From Candidatus Heritagella intestinalis (GTDB lineage Bacteria; Bacillota; Clostridia; Oscillospirales; Acutalibacteraceae): 64,000 nt of DNA. The stretch spans positions 53,923 to 117,922 of the forward strand of contig CAJFVO010000006.1 of NCBI GenBank assembly GCA_904420555.1, in the 5' to 3' direction. Made by a program: the position numbers and the translations under genes. Every line of letters begins with the position of its first letter. Position 1 is the first letter of the stretch. Of the stretch, positions 24,588 to 32,889 are shown piece by piece. A model generated the notes under the pieces. That model made no database searches and had not been told where the DNA came from. It saw nothing but the letters and a program-made list of their open reading frames with translations.

Positions 24588-25871
24588 TTGGATAAGTTTG
24601 TAATTACAGGCGGCAATCGGCTGTCTGGCGAAGTGACCATCAGCGGTGCAAAGAATGCCGCTGTCGCCATCCTTCCTGCAGTGATTCTGTCCGACGATGT
24701 GTGCCGGATTGAAAATATTCCCAATATTACCGACGTCAACACCATGGCCCATATTCTCCAGGAGATGGGGGCCGGCGTCCGGTTTATCAACAACACTACC
24801 TTGGAAATTGACCCCCGTACGGTGGGGACTTATGTAGCTCCCTATGAGTTGGTGCGTCAGATGCGCGCCTCTTATTACCTGTTGGGCGCCCTGCTGGGCC
24901 GTTATCATCACGCAGTAGTGGGCATGCCCGGCGGCTGCAATTTTGGGGTGCGCCCCATTGACCAGCATTTGAAGGGCTTTGTCTCCCTGGGCGCTACCTA
25001 CAGCCTGGACGGCGGTATGGTAGACGTAGTGGCGGACGAGTTGGTGGGCAGCCATGTGTATATGGACGTGGTAACGGTAGGCGCTACCATGAACATCATG
25101 TTGGCGGCTGTAAAGGCAAAGGGCCTTACGGTGATTGAAAACGCCGCCAAGGAGCCCCATATTGTAGATCTCGCCAACTTCCTCAACAGCATGGGCGCGG
25201 ATATCCGCGGCGCCGGCACCGACGTCATCAAAATCCGCGGCGTGCAGCATCTTCACGGCACCACCTATTCCATTATCCCCGACCAGATTGAGGCGGGCAC
25301 CTATATGGTGGCGGCTGCGGCTACCAGCGGTGACGTCCTCGTGAAGAATGTGATTCCCAAGCACCTGGAATCCATTACCGCCAAGCTGGAGGAAATGGGC
25401 GTGCAGATTGAGGAATACGATGATTCCGTCCGGGTTTGCCGTTCCGGCGGATTGAATAAGTGCAATGTAAAGACCATGCCGCATCCCGGCTTCCCCACGG
25501 ATATGCAGCCGCAGATTGCGGTGCTGCTGTCCATTGCCAAGGGGACCAGCATTATCACCGAAGGCGTGTGGGATAACCGTTTCCGCTATGTGGAAGAGCT
25601 GCGCCGGATGGGCGCTCAGGTTTCCGTAGACGGCCGCATGGCGGTAGTCGAAGGGGTGGACCATCTGGTGGCCGCTCCGGTAAAGGCCATGGATTTGCGG
25701 GGCGGCGCGGCAATGGTGATTGCGGCTCTCTGCGCCCAGGGCACGACCCAAATCGAAGATATTAAGTATATTGAGCGGGGCTATGACCACATCGTGGAGA
25801 AGCTCTGTTCTTTGGGGGCGGATATCCGCCGCGTCAGCGTACCGGAGGCTTCGGCGGTTCTGGTAGGCTGA
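24588..25871 (+). CDS. murA: UDP-N-acetylglucosamine 1-carboxyvinyltransferase
   Basis: 427 aa, starting at TTG 24588 after TAGGAGTG. The N-terminus GGNRLSGEVTISGAKNAA contains the UDP-GlcNAc-binding Lys22-Asn23. The active-site loop PGGCNFGVRP carries the catalytic Cys117, so the enzyme should be fosfomycin-sensitive in principle. It transfers enolpyruvate from PEP to UDP-GlcNAc, the first committed step of peptidoglycan synthesis. A leader hairpin suggests regulated expression. Confidence 0.96.
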   Translation: MDKFVITGGNRLSGEVTISGAKNAAVAILPAVILSDDVCRIENIPNITDVNTMAHILQEMGAGVRFINNTTLEIDPRTVGTYVAPYELVRQMRASYYLLGALLGRYHHAVVGMPGGCNFGVRPIDQHLKGFVSLGATYSLDGGMVDVVADELVGSHVYMDVVTVGATMNIMLAAVKAKGLTVIENAAKEPHIVDLANFLNSMGADIRGAGTDVIKIRGVQHLHGTTYSIIPDQIEAGTYMVAAAATSGDVLVKNVIPKHLESITAKLEEMGVQIEEYDDSVRVCRSGGLNKCNVKTMPHPGFPTDMQPQIAVLLSIAKGTSIITEGVWDNRFRYVEELRRMGAQVSVDGRMAVVEGVDHLVAAPVKAMDLRGGAAMVIAALCAQGTTQIEDIKYIERGYDHIVEKLCSLGADIRRVSVPEASAVLVG

Positions 25872-25930
25872 TTTCTTGCGGCCTTTTTGGCTGCTTTTCA
25901 TGATGTGATTCAGCAGGAGGTACATAGATT

Positions 25931-26725
25931 TTGGCACGGCTTTGTCCCCTTTTCAGCGGCAGCAACGGAAACAGCTATTATATTGGTTCCCGGGATCGGG
26001 GTATTCTGATTGATGTGGGCCGGAGCGCCAAGCAGACCACGGAAATGCTGCAAAAATGCGGGATTCCGCTGTCTGCCATTGAGGGAATCTTTGTTACCCA
26101 CGAACACAGCGACCATGTGAAGGGCCTGCGGGTGTTTGCCGGCCGGAATAAAATTCCGGTTTATGCTTCTTTGGGCACCCTGGAAGCCCTCAATGACGCC
26201 CAGATTTTAGACGGCAAGTTTCCCTGCACAGCCATTGGCTTGGAGGGAATGGTTTGCGCCGGCATGGAGATTGTGCCCTTTCACACCTCTCACGATTGCG
26301 CCGAAGGTTACGGCTACCTGGTGAAAACTACCGATGACCATCGGGTGAGCTTTTCCACGGATTTGGGAGTCGTCACTCCGGAAGTGGCGGAATCCATGGA
26401 GGGCGCTGATTTTGTGGTGGTGGAGTCCAACCACGATGTGGGAATGCTCCAAAGCGGGCCTTATCCCTATCCTCTGAAGCGCCGGATTCTCTCTGCGAAA
26501 GGGCATCTTTCCAACGAAACCTGTGCCGATTTGCTGCCCCACTTGGCCGGGAAGGGCACTACCCGGTTTCTGTTGGCCCATTTGAGCCAGGAAAATAATA
26601 CCCCGGAGCTGGCCTATCAGACCGCCCTGTGTTCTTTGCAGATGGCGGGCCTGCACCTGGACCGGGATTTTTCCCTGTCGGTTGCTCCTCGGGAGAATAC
26701 CGCCGGCCAGACCATTTTGTTCTGA
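25931..26725 (+). CDS. Metallo-beta-lactamase-fold hydrolase, WalJ/YycJ-like
   Basis: 264 aa from TTG 25931 behind CAGGAGG. N-terminal LFSGSNGNSYYI and the metal motif THEHSDHVKGL (HxHxDH) mark the YycJ/WalJ group of MBL-fold proteins, thought to act as nucleases or processing enzymes associated with cell-wall and DNA metabolism. Further ligands are in F-H-T-S-H-D and F-S-T-D-L-G. It follows murA by about 60 bases and precedes rlmH, an order often seen in Firmicutes. Confidence 0.92.
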   Translation: MARLCPLFSGSNGNSYYIGSRDRGILIDVGRSAKQTTEMLQKCGIPLSAIEGIFVTHEHSDHVKGLRVFAGRNKIPVYASLGTLEALNDAQILDGKFPCTAIGLEGMVCAGMEIVPFHTSHDCAEGYGYLVKTTDDHRVSFSTDLGVVTPEVAESMEGADFVVVESNHDVGMLQSGPYPYPLKRRILSAKGHLSNETCADLLPHLAGKGTTRFLLAHLSQENNTPELAYQTALCSLQMAGLHLDRDFSLSVAPRENTAGQTILF

Positions 26726-26824
26726 GCGCCTTGGTCTTCATAGAAGCTGGGGTACTGCTGTCGGTGTTTTAAAAATACGCGGTCCTATGCGGCCGCTGTT
26801 TTTATAGCAAAGGAGAAGTTTCCC

Positions 26825-27304
26825 ATGATGAATGTGCAGATTCTCTGTATCGGGAAGCTGAAGGAAGCCTATTGGCGGGAGGCCTGCGCCGAATACGCCA
26901 AACGGCTCCGGGCTTTCTGCAATTTTATCATCACAGAGCTGCCGGAAAGCCGGTTACCGGACAACCCCTCCCAGGCCCTCATTGACAAGGCCCTGGAGGA
27001 AGAGGGGGAGAAGCTCCTGGCGGCAGCCAAGGGCAGCGCGTTGATTCCTCTGTGCATCGAGGGCAAAGAACTGGATTCCCCCAGCCTGGCCCGGAAAATG
27101 GGGGAGCTGGCCTCCCAGGGAACCTCTTCTGTGAGCTTCGTCATTGGCAGCTCCTTTGGCTTGTCCCCGAAAGTAAAGAAAGCTGGGGTGCTGCGCCTCT
27201 CCATGTCCCCCATGACTTTTCCCCATCAGCTGGCCCGGGTCATGCTCTGCGAACAGATTTATCGGGCCTTTCAGATTCAGAACCACGGGAAATATCACAA
27301 ATAG
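26825..27304 (+). CDS. rlmH: 23S rRNA (pseudouridine1915-N3)-methyltransferase
   Basis: 159 aa; the start is ATG 26825 or the next ATG at 26828, after AAAGGAG. The N-terminal VQILCIGKLKEAYW and the C-terminal SPOUT knot FVIGSSFGLS...LSMSPMTFPHQLARVMLCEQIYRA (read here as separate segments) identify RlmH. The commonly seen G-G in the I-G-G loop is replaced by S-S in VIGSSFG. RlmH methylates pseudouridine 1915 of helix 69 in 70S ribosomes using S-adenosylmethionine. Confidence 0.95.
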   Translation: MMNVQILCIGKLKEAYWREACAEYAKRLRAFCNFIITELPESRLPDNPSQALIDKALEEEGEKLLAAAKGSALIPLCIEGKELDSPSLARKMGELASQGTSSVSFVIGSSFGLSPKVKKAGVLRLSMSPMTFPHQLARVMLCEQIYRAFQIQNHGKYHK

Positions 27305-27340
27305 CCCATAAACTTCTTGCCGGTGAAGGAGGAAGAAAAG

Positions 27341-27685
27341 ATGGAAGCAACCCTGTGGATGGTGGCAGCGCTGCTGGCCGTTTTGGCAGTAGTATTTTTA
27401 GCGGGAAAGGGCGCTTTTCTTTTGGCGGGATATAACACCGCTTCCCCGGAAGAAAAAGCCCAATACAATGAAAAACGCTTGTGCCGGGTGGCCGGGGGAG
27501 GGTTCCTGCTGCTGGCCATCATGCTGGCCGTGGGAATTTTGTGGGATTTCCAGTTCCCCTATGGCCTGGATTGGATCGTTCCCTGGGGATTCCTGCTGGT
27601 GATTGCGGCGATTATCGTGCTGGCCAATACCGTGTGTAAGGTGGGAAATGGGAGAAAGACGGGAGAGGAGAAAAAGAAATCATGA
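27341..27685 (+). CDS. DUF3784-like small membrane protein
   Basis: 114 aa from ATG 27341, seven bases after GAAGGAGG. Three hydrophobic helices (about 4-24, 48-68 and 76-98). The first loop reads G-K-G-A-F-L-L-A-G-Y-N-T, then E-K-A-Q-Y-N-E-K-R-L-C-R, matching DUF3784 membrane proteins of Firmicutes, whose role is unknown. It stands alone between rlmH and a terminator. Confidence 0.8.
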   Translation: MEATLWMVAALLAVLAVVFLAGKGAFLLAGYNTASPEEKAQYNEKRLCRVAGGGFLLLAIMLAVGILWDFQFPYGLDWIVPWGFLLVIAAIIVLANTVCKVGNGRKTGEEKKKS

Positions 27686-27742
27686 AGAAAGCGGCTCTTT
27701 TCAGAGATTTTCAAAAGAGCGCTTTATTTCCCGTAAAAAGCC

Positions 27743-27779
27743 CGAAGGCGGACGCAGACGCGCCCGCCTTCGTTTTTTG
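27743..27779 (+). terminator. Bidirectional terminator
   Basis: CGAAGGCGG (27743-27751) pairs with CCGCCTTCG (27764-27772) followed by TTTTTT. On the other strand the stem is followed by GGCTTTTTAC, so it can also end the small Cys-rich gene. A second, weaker CTCTTTT/AAAAGAG hairpin lies at 27690-27722. Confidence 0.9.
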
Positions 27780-27800
27780 TGCCAGGTCTTAAAGGAGACC

Positions 27801-27929
27801 TTAGCAGCCGCAGTTGTTGCAGCCGCAGTCGTTATTCCCGCCAAAGCCGTTGCCGCAGCCGCCGCAGCAGCACAGGATCAGGAGAATGATGATAATCCAG
27901 GAGCATCCGCCACCAAAGTTGTTGCACAT
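27801..27929 (-). CDS. 42-aa Cys/Gly-rich small protein with one hydrophobic helix
   Basis: Starts at ATG 27929, nine bases after AAAGGAGG, and ends in TAA at 27801. The product has the order M-C-N-N-F-G-G-G-C-S, a hydrophobic stretch W-I-I-I-I-L-L-I-L, then a tail made almost only of Cys, Gly and Asn. Ten of 42 residues are cysteine. It recalls the small YjcZ-type and Cys-rich coat-associated proteins of spore formers, but this is composition-based. Upstream is a perfect CATACACT, the -10 consensus of mother-cell sigma-E, which supports a sporulation role. It is too short for most gene callers. Confidence 0.75.
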   Translation of the reverse strand: MCNNFGGGCSWIIIILLILCCCGGCGNGFGGNNDCGCNNCGC

Positions 27930-27959
27930 ATTGTGTTGCCTCCTTTCGAATTACACTAC

Positions 27960-27989
27960 AGTGTATGGCAAAGGGGCAAAAGTTGTTAC
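27960..27989 (-). promoter_or_regulatory. Candidate mother-cell sigma (E/K) promoter of the Cys-rich gene
   Basis: On the minus strand CATACACT occupies 27967-27960. An AC dinucleotide 17 bases upstream, inside GTAACAACT, fits the sigma-K -35; a sigma-E type -35 is poor. It lies about 30 bases upstream of the start codon. Confidence 0.5.
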
Positions 27990-28020
27990 AAGGGCAGCGG
28001 GCTCTTTTTTGCGGGCATTT

Positions 28021-28755
28021 TTAGAGGGGGTTCTCTTCCGAAAGGCATCCGGTGCGCACCAGGGCCGGAAGCTGCCGCAGGTCTTGTATCTCATACGTAA
28101 TGGCGGGCTGAGAGGGCCGTTTTTGTCCGGCGGGGTTAAACCAGCAGGAATCCAGCCCGGCGTTTTCAGCCCCCTGCATATCGGAGGTCAGGGAGTCCCC
28201 CACCAGCAGGATTTCCCGCCGTTCCACACCGGGTATCCGGGAAAACACATAATCAAAATAGCGGACGTCCGGCTTGGGGAAACCCGCTTCTTCCGAGATG
28301 AAAATGCCGGAGAGCAGCTCCGCCAAAGGGGAAGCGCCGATGCGCCGCCGTTGGGTTTCAGAAACCCCGTTGGTAACGATATACAGGCGGCAGTCTTTGG
28401 CCAATTCCCGGCAAACTTCCAGGGCGTGGGGCAATAGATAAGAGCCGTTGCCCAGTTCGTTCATATACATCTGGTTAAAGGCGGCGGGGTCGGCCTGCAC
28501 CTCCAAAGCGGCAAAGAATTCCCGAAACCGCCCAATCTGTAATTGGGGCTTGGTGCATTCCCCTCTTTCCAGCCGGCGCCACCAGCTTTCGTTGATGTCG
28601 CTGTATCGGGCAAGAATTTCCGGGGAATAGGTCTGCACGGCTTCCAGCCCGGCTCCCTGATAAGCGGCTTGCAGAGCGGCTGCCTTGGATTTTTCAAAGT
28701 CAAACAGCGTCCGGTCGGCGTCCAGCAGCAAAATCGGATAGCGGATATTTTTCAT
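28021..28755 (-). CDS. HAD hydrolase, YjjG-type nucleotidase-like
   Basis: 244 aa. Motif I LLLDADRTLFDFE has the nucleophile and acid aspartates; the acidic motif is LLVGDSLTSDMQGA near residue 175; the helical cap carries Y-S-D-I-N-E-S-W-W-R-R-L-E-R-G. The whole pattern matches YjjG-type pyrimidine 5'-nucleotidases, which remove non-canonical nucleotides. It is separated from the upstream DUF1294 gene by only three bases, so the two form an operon. Confidence 0.87.
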   Translation of the reverse strand: MKNIRYPILLLDADRTLFDFEKSKAAALQAAYQGAGLEAVQTYSPEILARYSDINESWWRRLERGECTKPQLQIGRFREFFAALEVQADPAAFNQMYMNELGNGSYLLPHALEVCRELAKDCRLYIVTNGVSETQRRRIGASPLAELLSGIFISEEAGFPKPDVRYFDYVFSRIPGVERREILLVGDSLTSDMQGAENAGLDSCWFNPAGQKRPSQPAITYEIQDLRQLPALVRTGCLSEENPL

Positions 28756-28758
28756 ACC

Positions 28759-29052
28759 TCAGAACCCCCATTTCCATATAGCCAACGCCAGTAAAGCGGC
28801 CTGCAATACCAGGATGACCGGCAGCCCCACCATAAATTTGGCATGCCGGGTCTTGTGGCGGATTTTCCGCATGGTCAGCAGCATGGCGGGAGAGCCACCC
28901 AAAACCCCTATCAGCAGCAGAGTGCTTTCTCGCACCCGCCAGCCCTCTCTTTGCGCTTGCTTTTTATCATGGATGGTGACGATGATGGCAATCAGGTTGA
29001 GAAGTACCAGCCATCCGGACAGCAGCCACCAACGGATTTCCCAAAGAAACAT
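28759..29052 (-). CDS. DUF1294 small membrane protein
   Basis: 97 aa from ATG 29052, nine bases after AAAGGA; an upstream start at 29082 has no site. Three to four hydrophobic helices flank a basic loop. The sequence R-V-R-E-S-T-L-L-L-I-G-V-L-G-G-S-P-A followed by the H-K-T-R-H-A-K-F pattern is typical of DUF1294 proteins. Their function is unknown. Confidence 0.85.
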   Translation of the reverse strand: MFLWEIRWWLLSGWLVLLNLIAIIVTIHDKKQAQREGWRVRESTLLLIGVLGGSPAMLLTMRKIRHKTRHAKFMVGLPVILVLQAALLALAIWKWGF

Positions 29053-29091
29053 CTGCAGTCTTCCTTTCTCGCCTGGAATCAAATCCTATAG

Positions 29092-29128
29092 AAGATAAAA
29101 TAAAACGCACTCCACAAAATGGAGTGCG
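29092..29128 (-). terminator. tRNA-Leu terminator
   Basis: CGCACTCCA (29106-29114) pairs with TGGAGTGCG (29120-29128) around a five-base loop. On the minus strand it is followed by TTTTATTTTATC, consistent with ending the tRNA-Leu transcript. The 29129-29245 stretch between it and the tRNA holds no gene that I can see. Confidence 0.85.
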
Positions 29129-29245
29129 CGACTTGGGGGCAAACACTGTCGCTGGGTTTACTCTATAAAAAGATACCCAGCTTTCAGCGCGAGCGCCTCA
29201 CTTCGAGCAAAAGAAAGAGCCTGAGCGCAAATTGCGTCCAGACTC

Positions 29246-29332
29246 TGGTGCCGCTAACCGGGGTCGAACCGGTACGGAATTTCTTCCGAGAGATTTTAAG
29301 TCTCTTGTGTCTGCCTATTCCACCATAGCGGC
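29246..29332 (-). tRNA. tRNA-Leu (anticodon TAA)
   Basis: 87 bases including encoded CCA. Acceptor stem GCCGCTA (29332-29326) pairs with TAGCGGC, followed by ACCA. The anticodon stem AGAGA/TCTCT encloses the loop CTTAAAA with anticodon TAA. A long variable arm (CGGAAGAAATTCCG) and the T-arm GGTTCGACCCC-type loop give a class II leucine tRNA. Confidence 0.97.
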
Positions 29333-29384
29333 ATTGGTATGTCTAATGACCGTCCTTTTCTGGGAGAGCATTTTGACAAAAGGT

Positions 29385-29413
29385 AGTATACCACATCCTG
29401 TGAAAAAATGCAA
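29385..29413 (-). promoter_or_regulatory. tRNA-Leu promoter
   Basis: On the minus strand TTGCAT (29413-29408), 17-base spacer, TATACT (29390-29385), about 50 bases upstream of the tRNA 5' end. Confidence 0.85.
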
Positions 29414-29469
29414 ATGCAGTTTTCATAACCTATTGGAAGGCCACCGACGCATTTTGTATTCCGGCAGAC

Positions 29470-30483
29470 TTATTCCTCAGCAACTGTTTCTTCAAAGGCA
29501 AACCGGCGGGTGTGCTCCTTGGTTTCCGGATTTCGCACCGTCTCGCTGGTATGCCTGGAGAGCAGCTGCGTCAGGGCATACACGTCCACCCAGATTTCAT
29601 TGTCGCTTTCCTTTTGGGATTCTTCAAAAATCAGCTCCAATCCCAAATGCAGATGGGGGATTTGGATGTTGTTGACGTTTTCTTCGGTGCTGTAGCCCGT
29701 GTGGCCCACGTAGCCGATCACCTGCCCGGCCTGCACCTGCTGGCCTTCCTCTAACCCTTGGGCAAAGGGCCGGTTCTGGCGAAGGTGGGCATAATAATAA
29801 TACCGCCGCCCCTCGCCGCTGCGGATGCCGATGCGCCAGCCCCCGTATTGGTTCCAGCCCATCACCTCCACCACGCCGCTTTCAATGGCCACCACCGGGG
29901 TACCGGTAGCCGCCATCATGTCGTGGCCCAGATGGGGCCGGGTATAGCCATAGGTGCGCCGGGCTCCAAAATCGTTGTAGTGTTCGTAGGAGAAATTCCT
30001 TGCCAGAGGGAAAAACGCCTTCAGACCGTAGCAGTCCTGCCAGACGGTTTGGCCGTCCTGTTCTTTCTCTTCCCGATATTCTCCCACCAGGCCATCTAAC
30101 ACTGCGCCATAGGCCTCCCGATAGTAAGCGTAGTGTTCCATTTTCTCGGTGAGGGTCTTTATGGTCTCCCTCTCATCCAATGCCTGAAACAGGGCGTCCA
30201 TATCCTTGGCCTGGTAACGGCTGAAATCTCCGCCGTATTTGGCTCCCAGATAGCTGAGGGTGTCAATCCAATCCCGTTCTTCGCCATCTTCGTGAGCGCG
30301 GATATCCTCCGCCAGGGCCCGGTCCAGGGCCGCGTAAGTGGGATTGAACTCCACATATTGAATCACCTTTTGCCCGGAGGCTGGAACCCCCTCTTCCGGC
30401 AGGCAAAGAAAACAGCACAGGGCCGCGGCAATCACCGCTACCAACCCTGCGCTGCACCCGATTACCAGATTCCGCGTTTTCAC
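29470..30483 (-). CDS. Membrane-anchored LytM (M23) peptidase
   Basis: 337 aa from GTG 30483, eight bases after GGGAGG; an ATG six bases earlier sits on the ribosome binding site itself. An N-terminal helix (about 6-27) anchors it outside. The middle is helical; the C-terminal M23 domain has H-L-G-H-D-M-M-A, Y-Y-Y-Y-A-H-L and PHLHLGLEL, keeping all zinc ligands. Clostridial spore formers use such proteins, among them SpoIIQ, in engulfment. A sigma-E-like promoter precedes the gene, which argues for a mother-cell rather than SpoIIQ forespore role (inference). Confidence 0.88.
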   Translation of the reverse strand: MKTRNLVIGCSAGLVAVIAAALCCFLCLPEEGVPASGQKVIQYVEFNPTYAALDRALAEDIRAHEDGEERDWIDTLSYLGAKYGGDFSRYQAKDMDALFQALDERETIKTLTEKMEHYAYYREAYGAVLDGLVGEYREEKEQDGQTVWQDCYGLKAFFPLARNFSYEHYNDFGARRTYGYTRPHLGHDMMAATGTPVVAIESGVVEVMGWNQYGGWRIGIRSGEGRRYYYYAHLRQNRPFAQGLEEGQQVQAGQVIGYVGHTGYSTEENVNNIQIPHLHLGLELIFEESQKESDNEIWVDVYALTQLLSRHTSETVRNPETKEHTRRFAFEETVAEE

Positions 30484-30513
30484 AGGCATCTCCTCCCTTT
30501 GGGCGTCTTGTCT

Positions 30514-30543
30514 ATGATATGCGGAAAAGTCGGTTCTTTATGC
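30514..30543 (-). promoter_or_regulatory. Candidate sigma-E-like promoter of the LytM gene
   Basis: Minus strand GCATAAA (30543-30537), 15-base spacer, CATATCAT (30521-30514). It agrees with the sigma-E pattern (ATA in -35, CATAnnnT in -10), about 30 bases upstream of the start. Confidence 0.35.
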
Positions 30544-30544
30544 C

Positions 30545-30721
30545 TTACAAATCATCGGCGTCCTGCTGTGGACGGCTGCCATCCCGGGCCTGGCCGGTGT
30601 AGCTGCCGGTGACATCCGAAGGGATTTCTTCCCGGTTCTGCTCGTGTAAGGCCCTGGCCACTGCCATAGCCTTTTGTTGGACAGCCGTTTTATTTTCCGG
30701 ATGCTGGGGTTTCTGTTTCAT
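30545..30721 (-). CDS. 58-aa hypothetical hydrophilic protein
   Basis: ATG 30721 follows a near-perfect ribosome binding site (CCGGAGGTGATTTTTT). The product starts M-K-Q-K-P-Q-H-P-E-N-K and is polar throughout, with a possible helix at 12-32 and a C-terminal G-Q-A-R-D-G-S-R-P-Q-Q-D-A-D-D-L tail. No signal or membrane segment and no recognised family. The strong site and the full-length frame make it a likely gene despite its size. Confidence 0.6.
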   Translation of the reverse strand: MKQKPQHPENKTAVQQKAMAVARALHEQNREEIPSDVTGSYTGQARDGSRPQQDADDL

Positions 30722-30789
30722 AAAAAATCACCTCCGGGATAGGTTTCCCCTCCCGAAGGCAATCCATTCTCGTTGATTTTATTCCAGCG

Positions 30790-31467
30790 CTATTCCAATA
30801 CTGCTGTCACCGTCTGGAACATCACGGCAATATCCCGGCACACAGAGATGTTTTTTAGATATTCCAGATTCAACCGGCATTTTTCCGGCAAAATCTGTTG
30901 GATGTAAATTTCCTCCGGGTCGCCGCCGGCGCTCAAAAGGGCGTCTTCATTCCGGAAGGCGATGCTGGAGGGGGCCGTAATCCCTGGACGCACCAGCAAA
31001 GTGGCCCAATATTCCGGGGCGTAGGCCTCTACATACCGGCGCACCTCCGGCCGGGGGCCCACTAAACTCATTTCCCCTTTGAGGACATTGAGGAGCTGGG
31101 AGAATTCATCCAGGCGGAGCTTGCGGATAAAGCGGCCCACTCGGGTAATGCGGGGGTCGTGGCCGGTAGTCAGGGAGAGCCCTTTTTTGTCGGCGTCCTG
31201 AACCATGGTGCGGAACTTGAAGATGCGGAAATCTTTCCCGTACCGCCCCACTCGCACCTGCCGGTAAAACACCGGGCCAGGGGAATCCAGCTTAATGGCC
31301 AGGGCCAACAGAAGAAGAAAGGGCGAAGTAATCAGCAGAATTATCAGGGAAGCCCCGATGTCAAAAATCCGTTTGCGCACCAGGCGGCCCCGCTGCCGGC
31401 CAAGGCGCTCCACCCATGGGCGGACCTCCGGGGTATTCATCTCTTCCGGAAGCTTTCCTTCCGTCAT
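30790..31467 (-). CDS. Bacterial sugar transferase (phosphoglycosyl transferase)
   Basis: 225 aa. A basic N-terminus leads into one membrane-inserted helix (about 35-60, [18 protein letters not shown]), then the catalytic region with [31 protein letters not shown] and LVGPRPE, the hallmarks of monotopic phosphoglycosyl transferases (PF02397). They transfer a sugar phosphate to undecaprenyl phosphate to start a surface glycan. It lies away from the main glycan operon at 37.3-48.5 kb, next to a GHL10 hydrolase; substrate unknown. Confidence 0.92.
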   Translation of the reverse strand: MTEGKLPEEMNTPEVRPWVERLGRQRGRLVRKRIFDIGASLIILLITSPFLLLLALAIKLDSPGPVFYRQVRVGRYGKDFRIFKFRTMVQDADKKGLSLTTGHDPRITRVGRFIRKLRLDEFSQLLNVLKGEMSLVGPRPEVRRYVEAYAPEYWATLLVRPGITAPSSIAFRNEDALLSAGGDPEEIYIQQILPEKCRLNLEYLKNISVCRDIAVMFQTVTAVLE

Positions 31468-31525
31468 AGGGTTCCACGTCCTTTCCTGCGGCCGAAGCCG
31501 CCTGCCGTTTTTTACAGATGTTCCT

Positions 31526-31554
31526 ATTATACGGCAAAGGAGAGGAAAAATCCA
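31526..31554 (-). promoter_or_regulatory. Candidate promoter of the sugar transferase gene
   Basis: Minus strand TGGATT (31554-31549), 17-base spacer, TATAAT (31531-31526). Perfect -10, poor -35. Confidence 0.5.
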
Positions 31555-31576
31555 GCCCCAGAGAAATCTCGGGATG

Positions 31577-32860
31577 CTATCCCAGCACCTTCATGACATT
31601 TTCCATTTCCGCCTGGGTCTGCTGGGTATCGAGATAGTCCCAGGAATAGAACAGAAACCCGCTGCAATCCAGTTCTCTTCCCGCCGATACCTGCCGGGCT
31701 AGAATATCATCGGCATTTTTCCAGGTACCGTCATCCATATCCGAGCCCGCTTTATATGCCGCCAGGCCCACATACAGTTCGATGGAGTCCTCCTGAATCA
31801 GGCTTTTCCAAGTTTCCAGAGTGGAGGTGAAAGGCAGCGCATCGTTTTCGAAATTCACGTACATTTGGGGGCAGATATAATCCAGATAGCCTTTGGCCGC
31901 ACACCAAGTGGCAACATCCGCTCCCATTTTCTCGTCATTGGACAGGTTTCCCTGAGGGGAAATTCCAAAAACCACTTCCGGATTTTCTGCCTTGATTTTT
32001 TGATACACCAGGGATACTAGGGCGTTGATATTGGCCTTGCGCCAATCTTCCAAGGGCAGAACAGTATCCCCAGCCTTTTTTGATGCAGCGGTATAGGCCT
32101 CATAGGCAGCCTTATCAAAAGAGGCGTCCTGAGTGGGGTAAAAGTAATCGTCAAATTGTACGCCGTCCACATCGTAATTCCGGACGATCTCCGCCACTCC
32201 TTCCGCAATATAGCTGCGTACCCCTTCATAGGCCGGATTATAGTAGATACCACTGTCCGTTTTCACGGTCCATCCCTTTTTGGCGTCATCCCCTTTCCAC
32301 TGATGATAGGGATTGTCCTGGGAAAGGATGGAGGGCGCGTCGCCGCTCTGGATACGCAGGGGATTCACCCAGGCGTGAAACTCCATACCGGCCTGGTGGG
32401 TGGCCTCCACCATATAGGCCAATGGGTCAAATCCCGGGTCTACCCCCTGGGTACCGCTGACAATGTGGGACCAGGGGAAATACTCCGAGGGATAGAGGGC
32501 ATCCCCATAGGGCCGCACATGGACAATAAGGGCATTCATGCCTTTTTCCTGAGCGACCTGAATAATGTTGTCGAACTTCTTCTGAAAGGCTTCTTCTCCC
32601 GGCTTCTCCATTTGCAGAGACATCATGGGAACCCAGACGCCCCGCATTTCTTCCGCCGCACTGGTTTCTGCCACTGCCGGCTCTCCCCCTTCTGAAGAAC
32701 TACTTTTGCTGCTATATGTTCCGTTTTCCTGAGCCGTTTCCGTTGGCCCGGAGAAAGCCCCCACAATCATGGTCACCGCTACGGCCACCGCCAGCAGTCC
32801 TACGGTCAATAGCCTGTGATACCGAATCCGAAAACTCCGTAACCGTCTCCTCCCGTTCAT
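31577..32860 (-). CDS. GHL10-family glycosyl hydrolase-like secreted protein
   Basis: 427 aa with an N-terminal signal anchor (about 14-35) and a Ser/Thr-rich spacer. The catalytic-like TIM-barrel domain begins RGVWVPMMSLQ and continues with NALIVHVRPYGDALYPS, FHAWVNPLRI, GVQFDDYFYP and FGISPQGN, matching GHL10 (DUF187/YngK-type) enzymes, several of which act on peptidoglycan or other surface glycans. The D-D of VQFDDYFYP and the conserved R near the N-terminus are present. RBS GAAAGGACGGG. Confidence 0.9.
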   Translation of the reverse strand: MNGRRRLRSFRIRYHRLLTVGLLAVAVAVTMIVGAFSGPTETAQENGTYSSKSSSSEGGEPAVAETSAAEEMRGVWVPMMSLQMEKPGEEAFQKKFDNIIQVAQEKGMNALIVHVRPYGDALYPSEYFPWSHIVSGTQGVDPGFDPLAYMVEATHQAGMEFHAWVNPLRIQSGDAPSILSQDNPYHQWKGDDAKKGWTVKTDSGIYYNPAYEGVRSYIAEGVAEIVRNYDVDGVQFDDYFYPTQDASFDKAAYEAYTAASKKAGDTVLPLEDWRKANINALVSLVYQKIKAENPEVVFGISPQGNLSNDEKMGADVATWCAAKGYLDYICPQMYVNFENDALPFTSTLETWKSLIQEDSIELYVGLAAYKAGSDMDDGTWKNADDILARQVSAGRELDCSGFLFYSWDYLDTQQTQAEMENVMKVLG

Positions 32861-32889
32861 TTACACCCGTCCTTTCTGAATTTCTCCCA

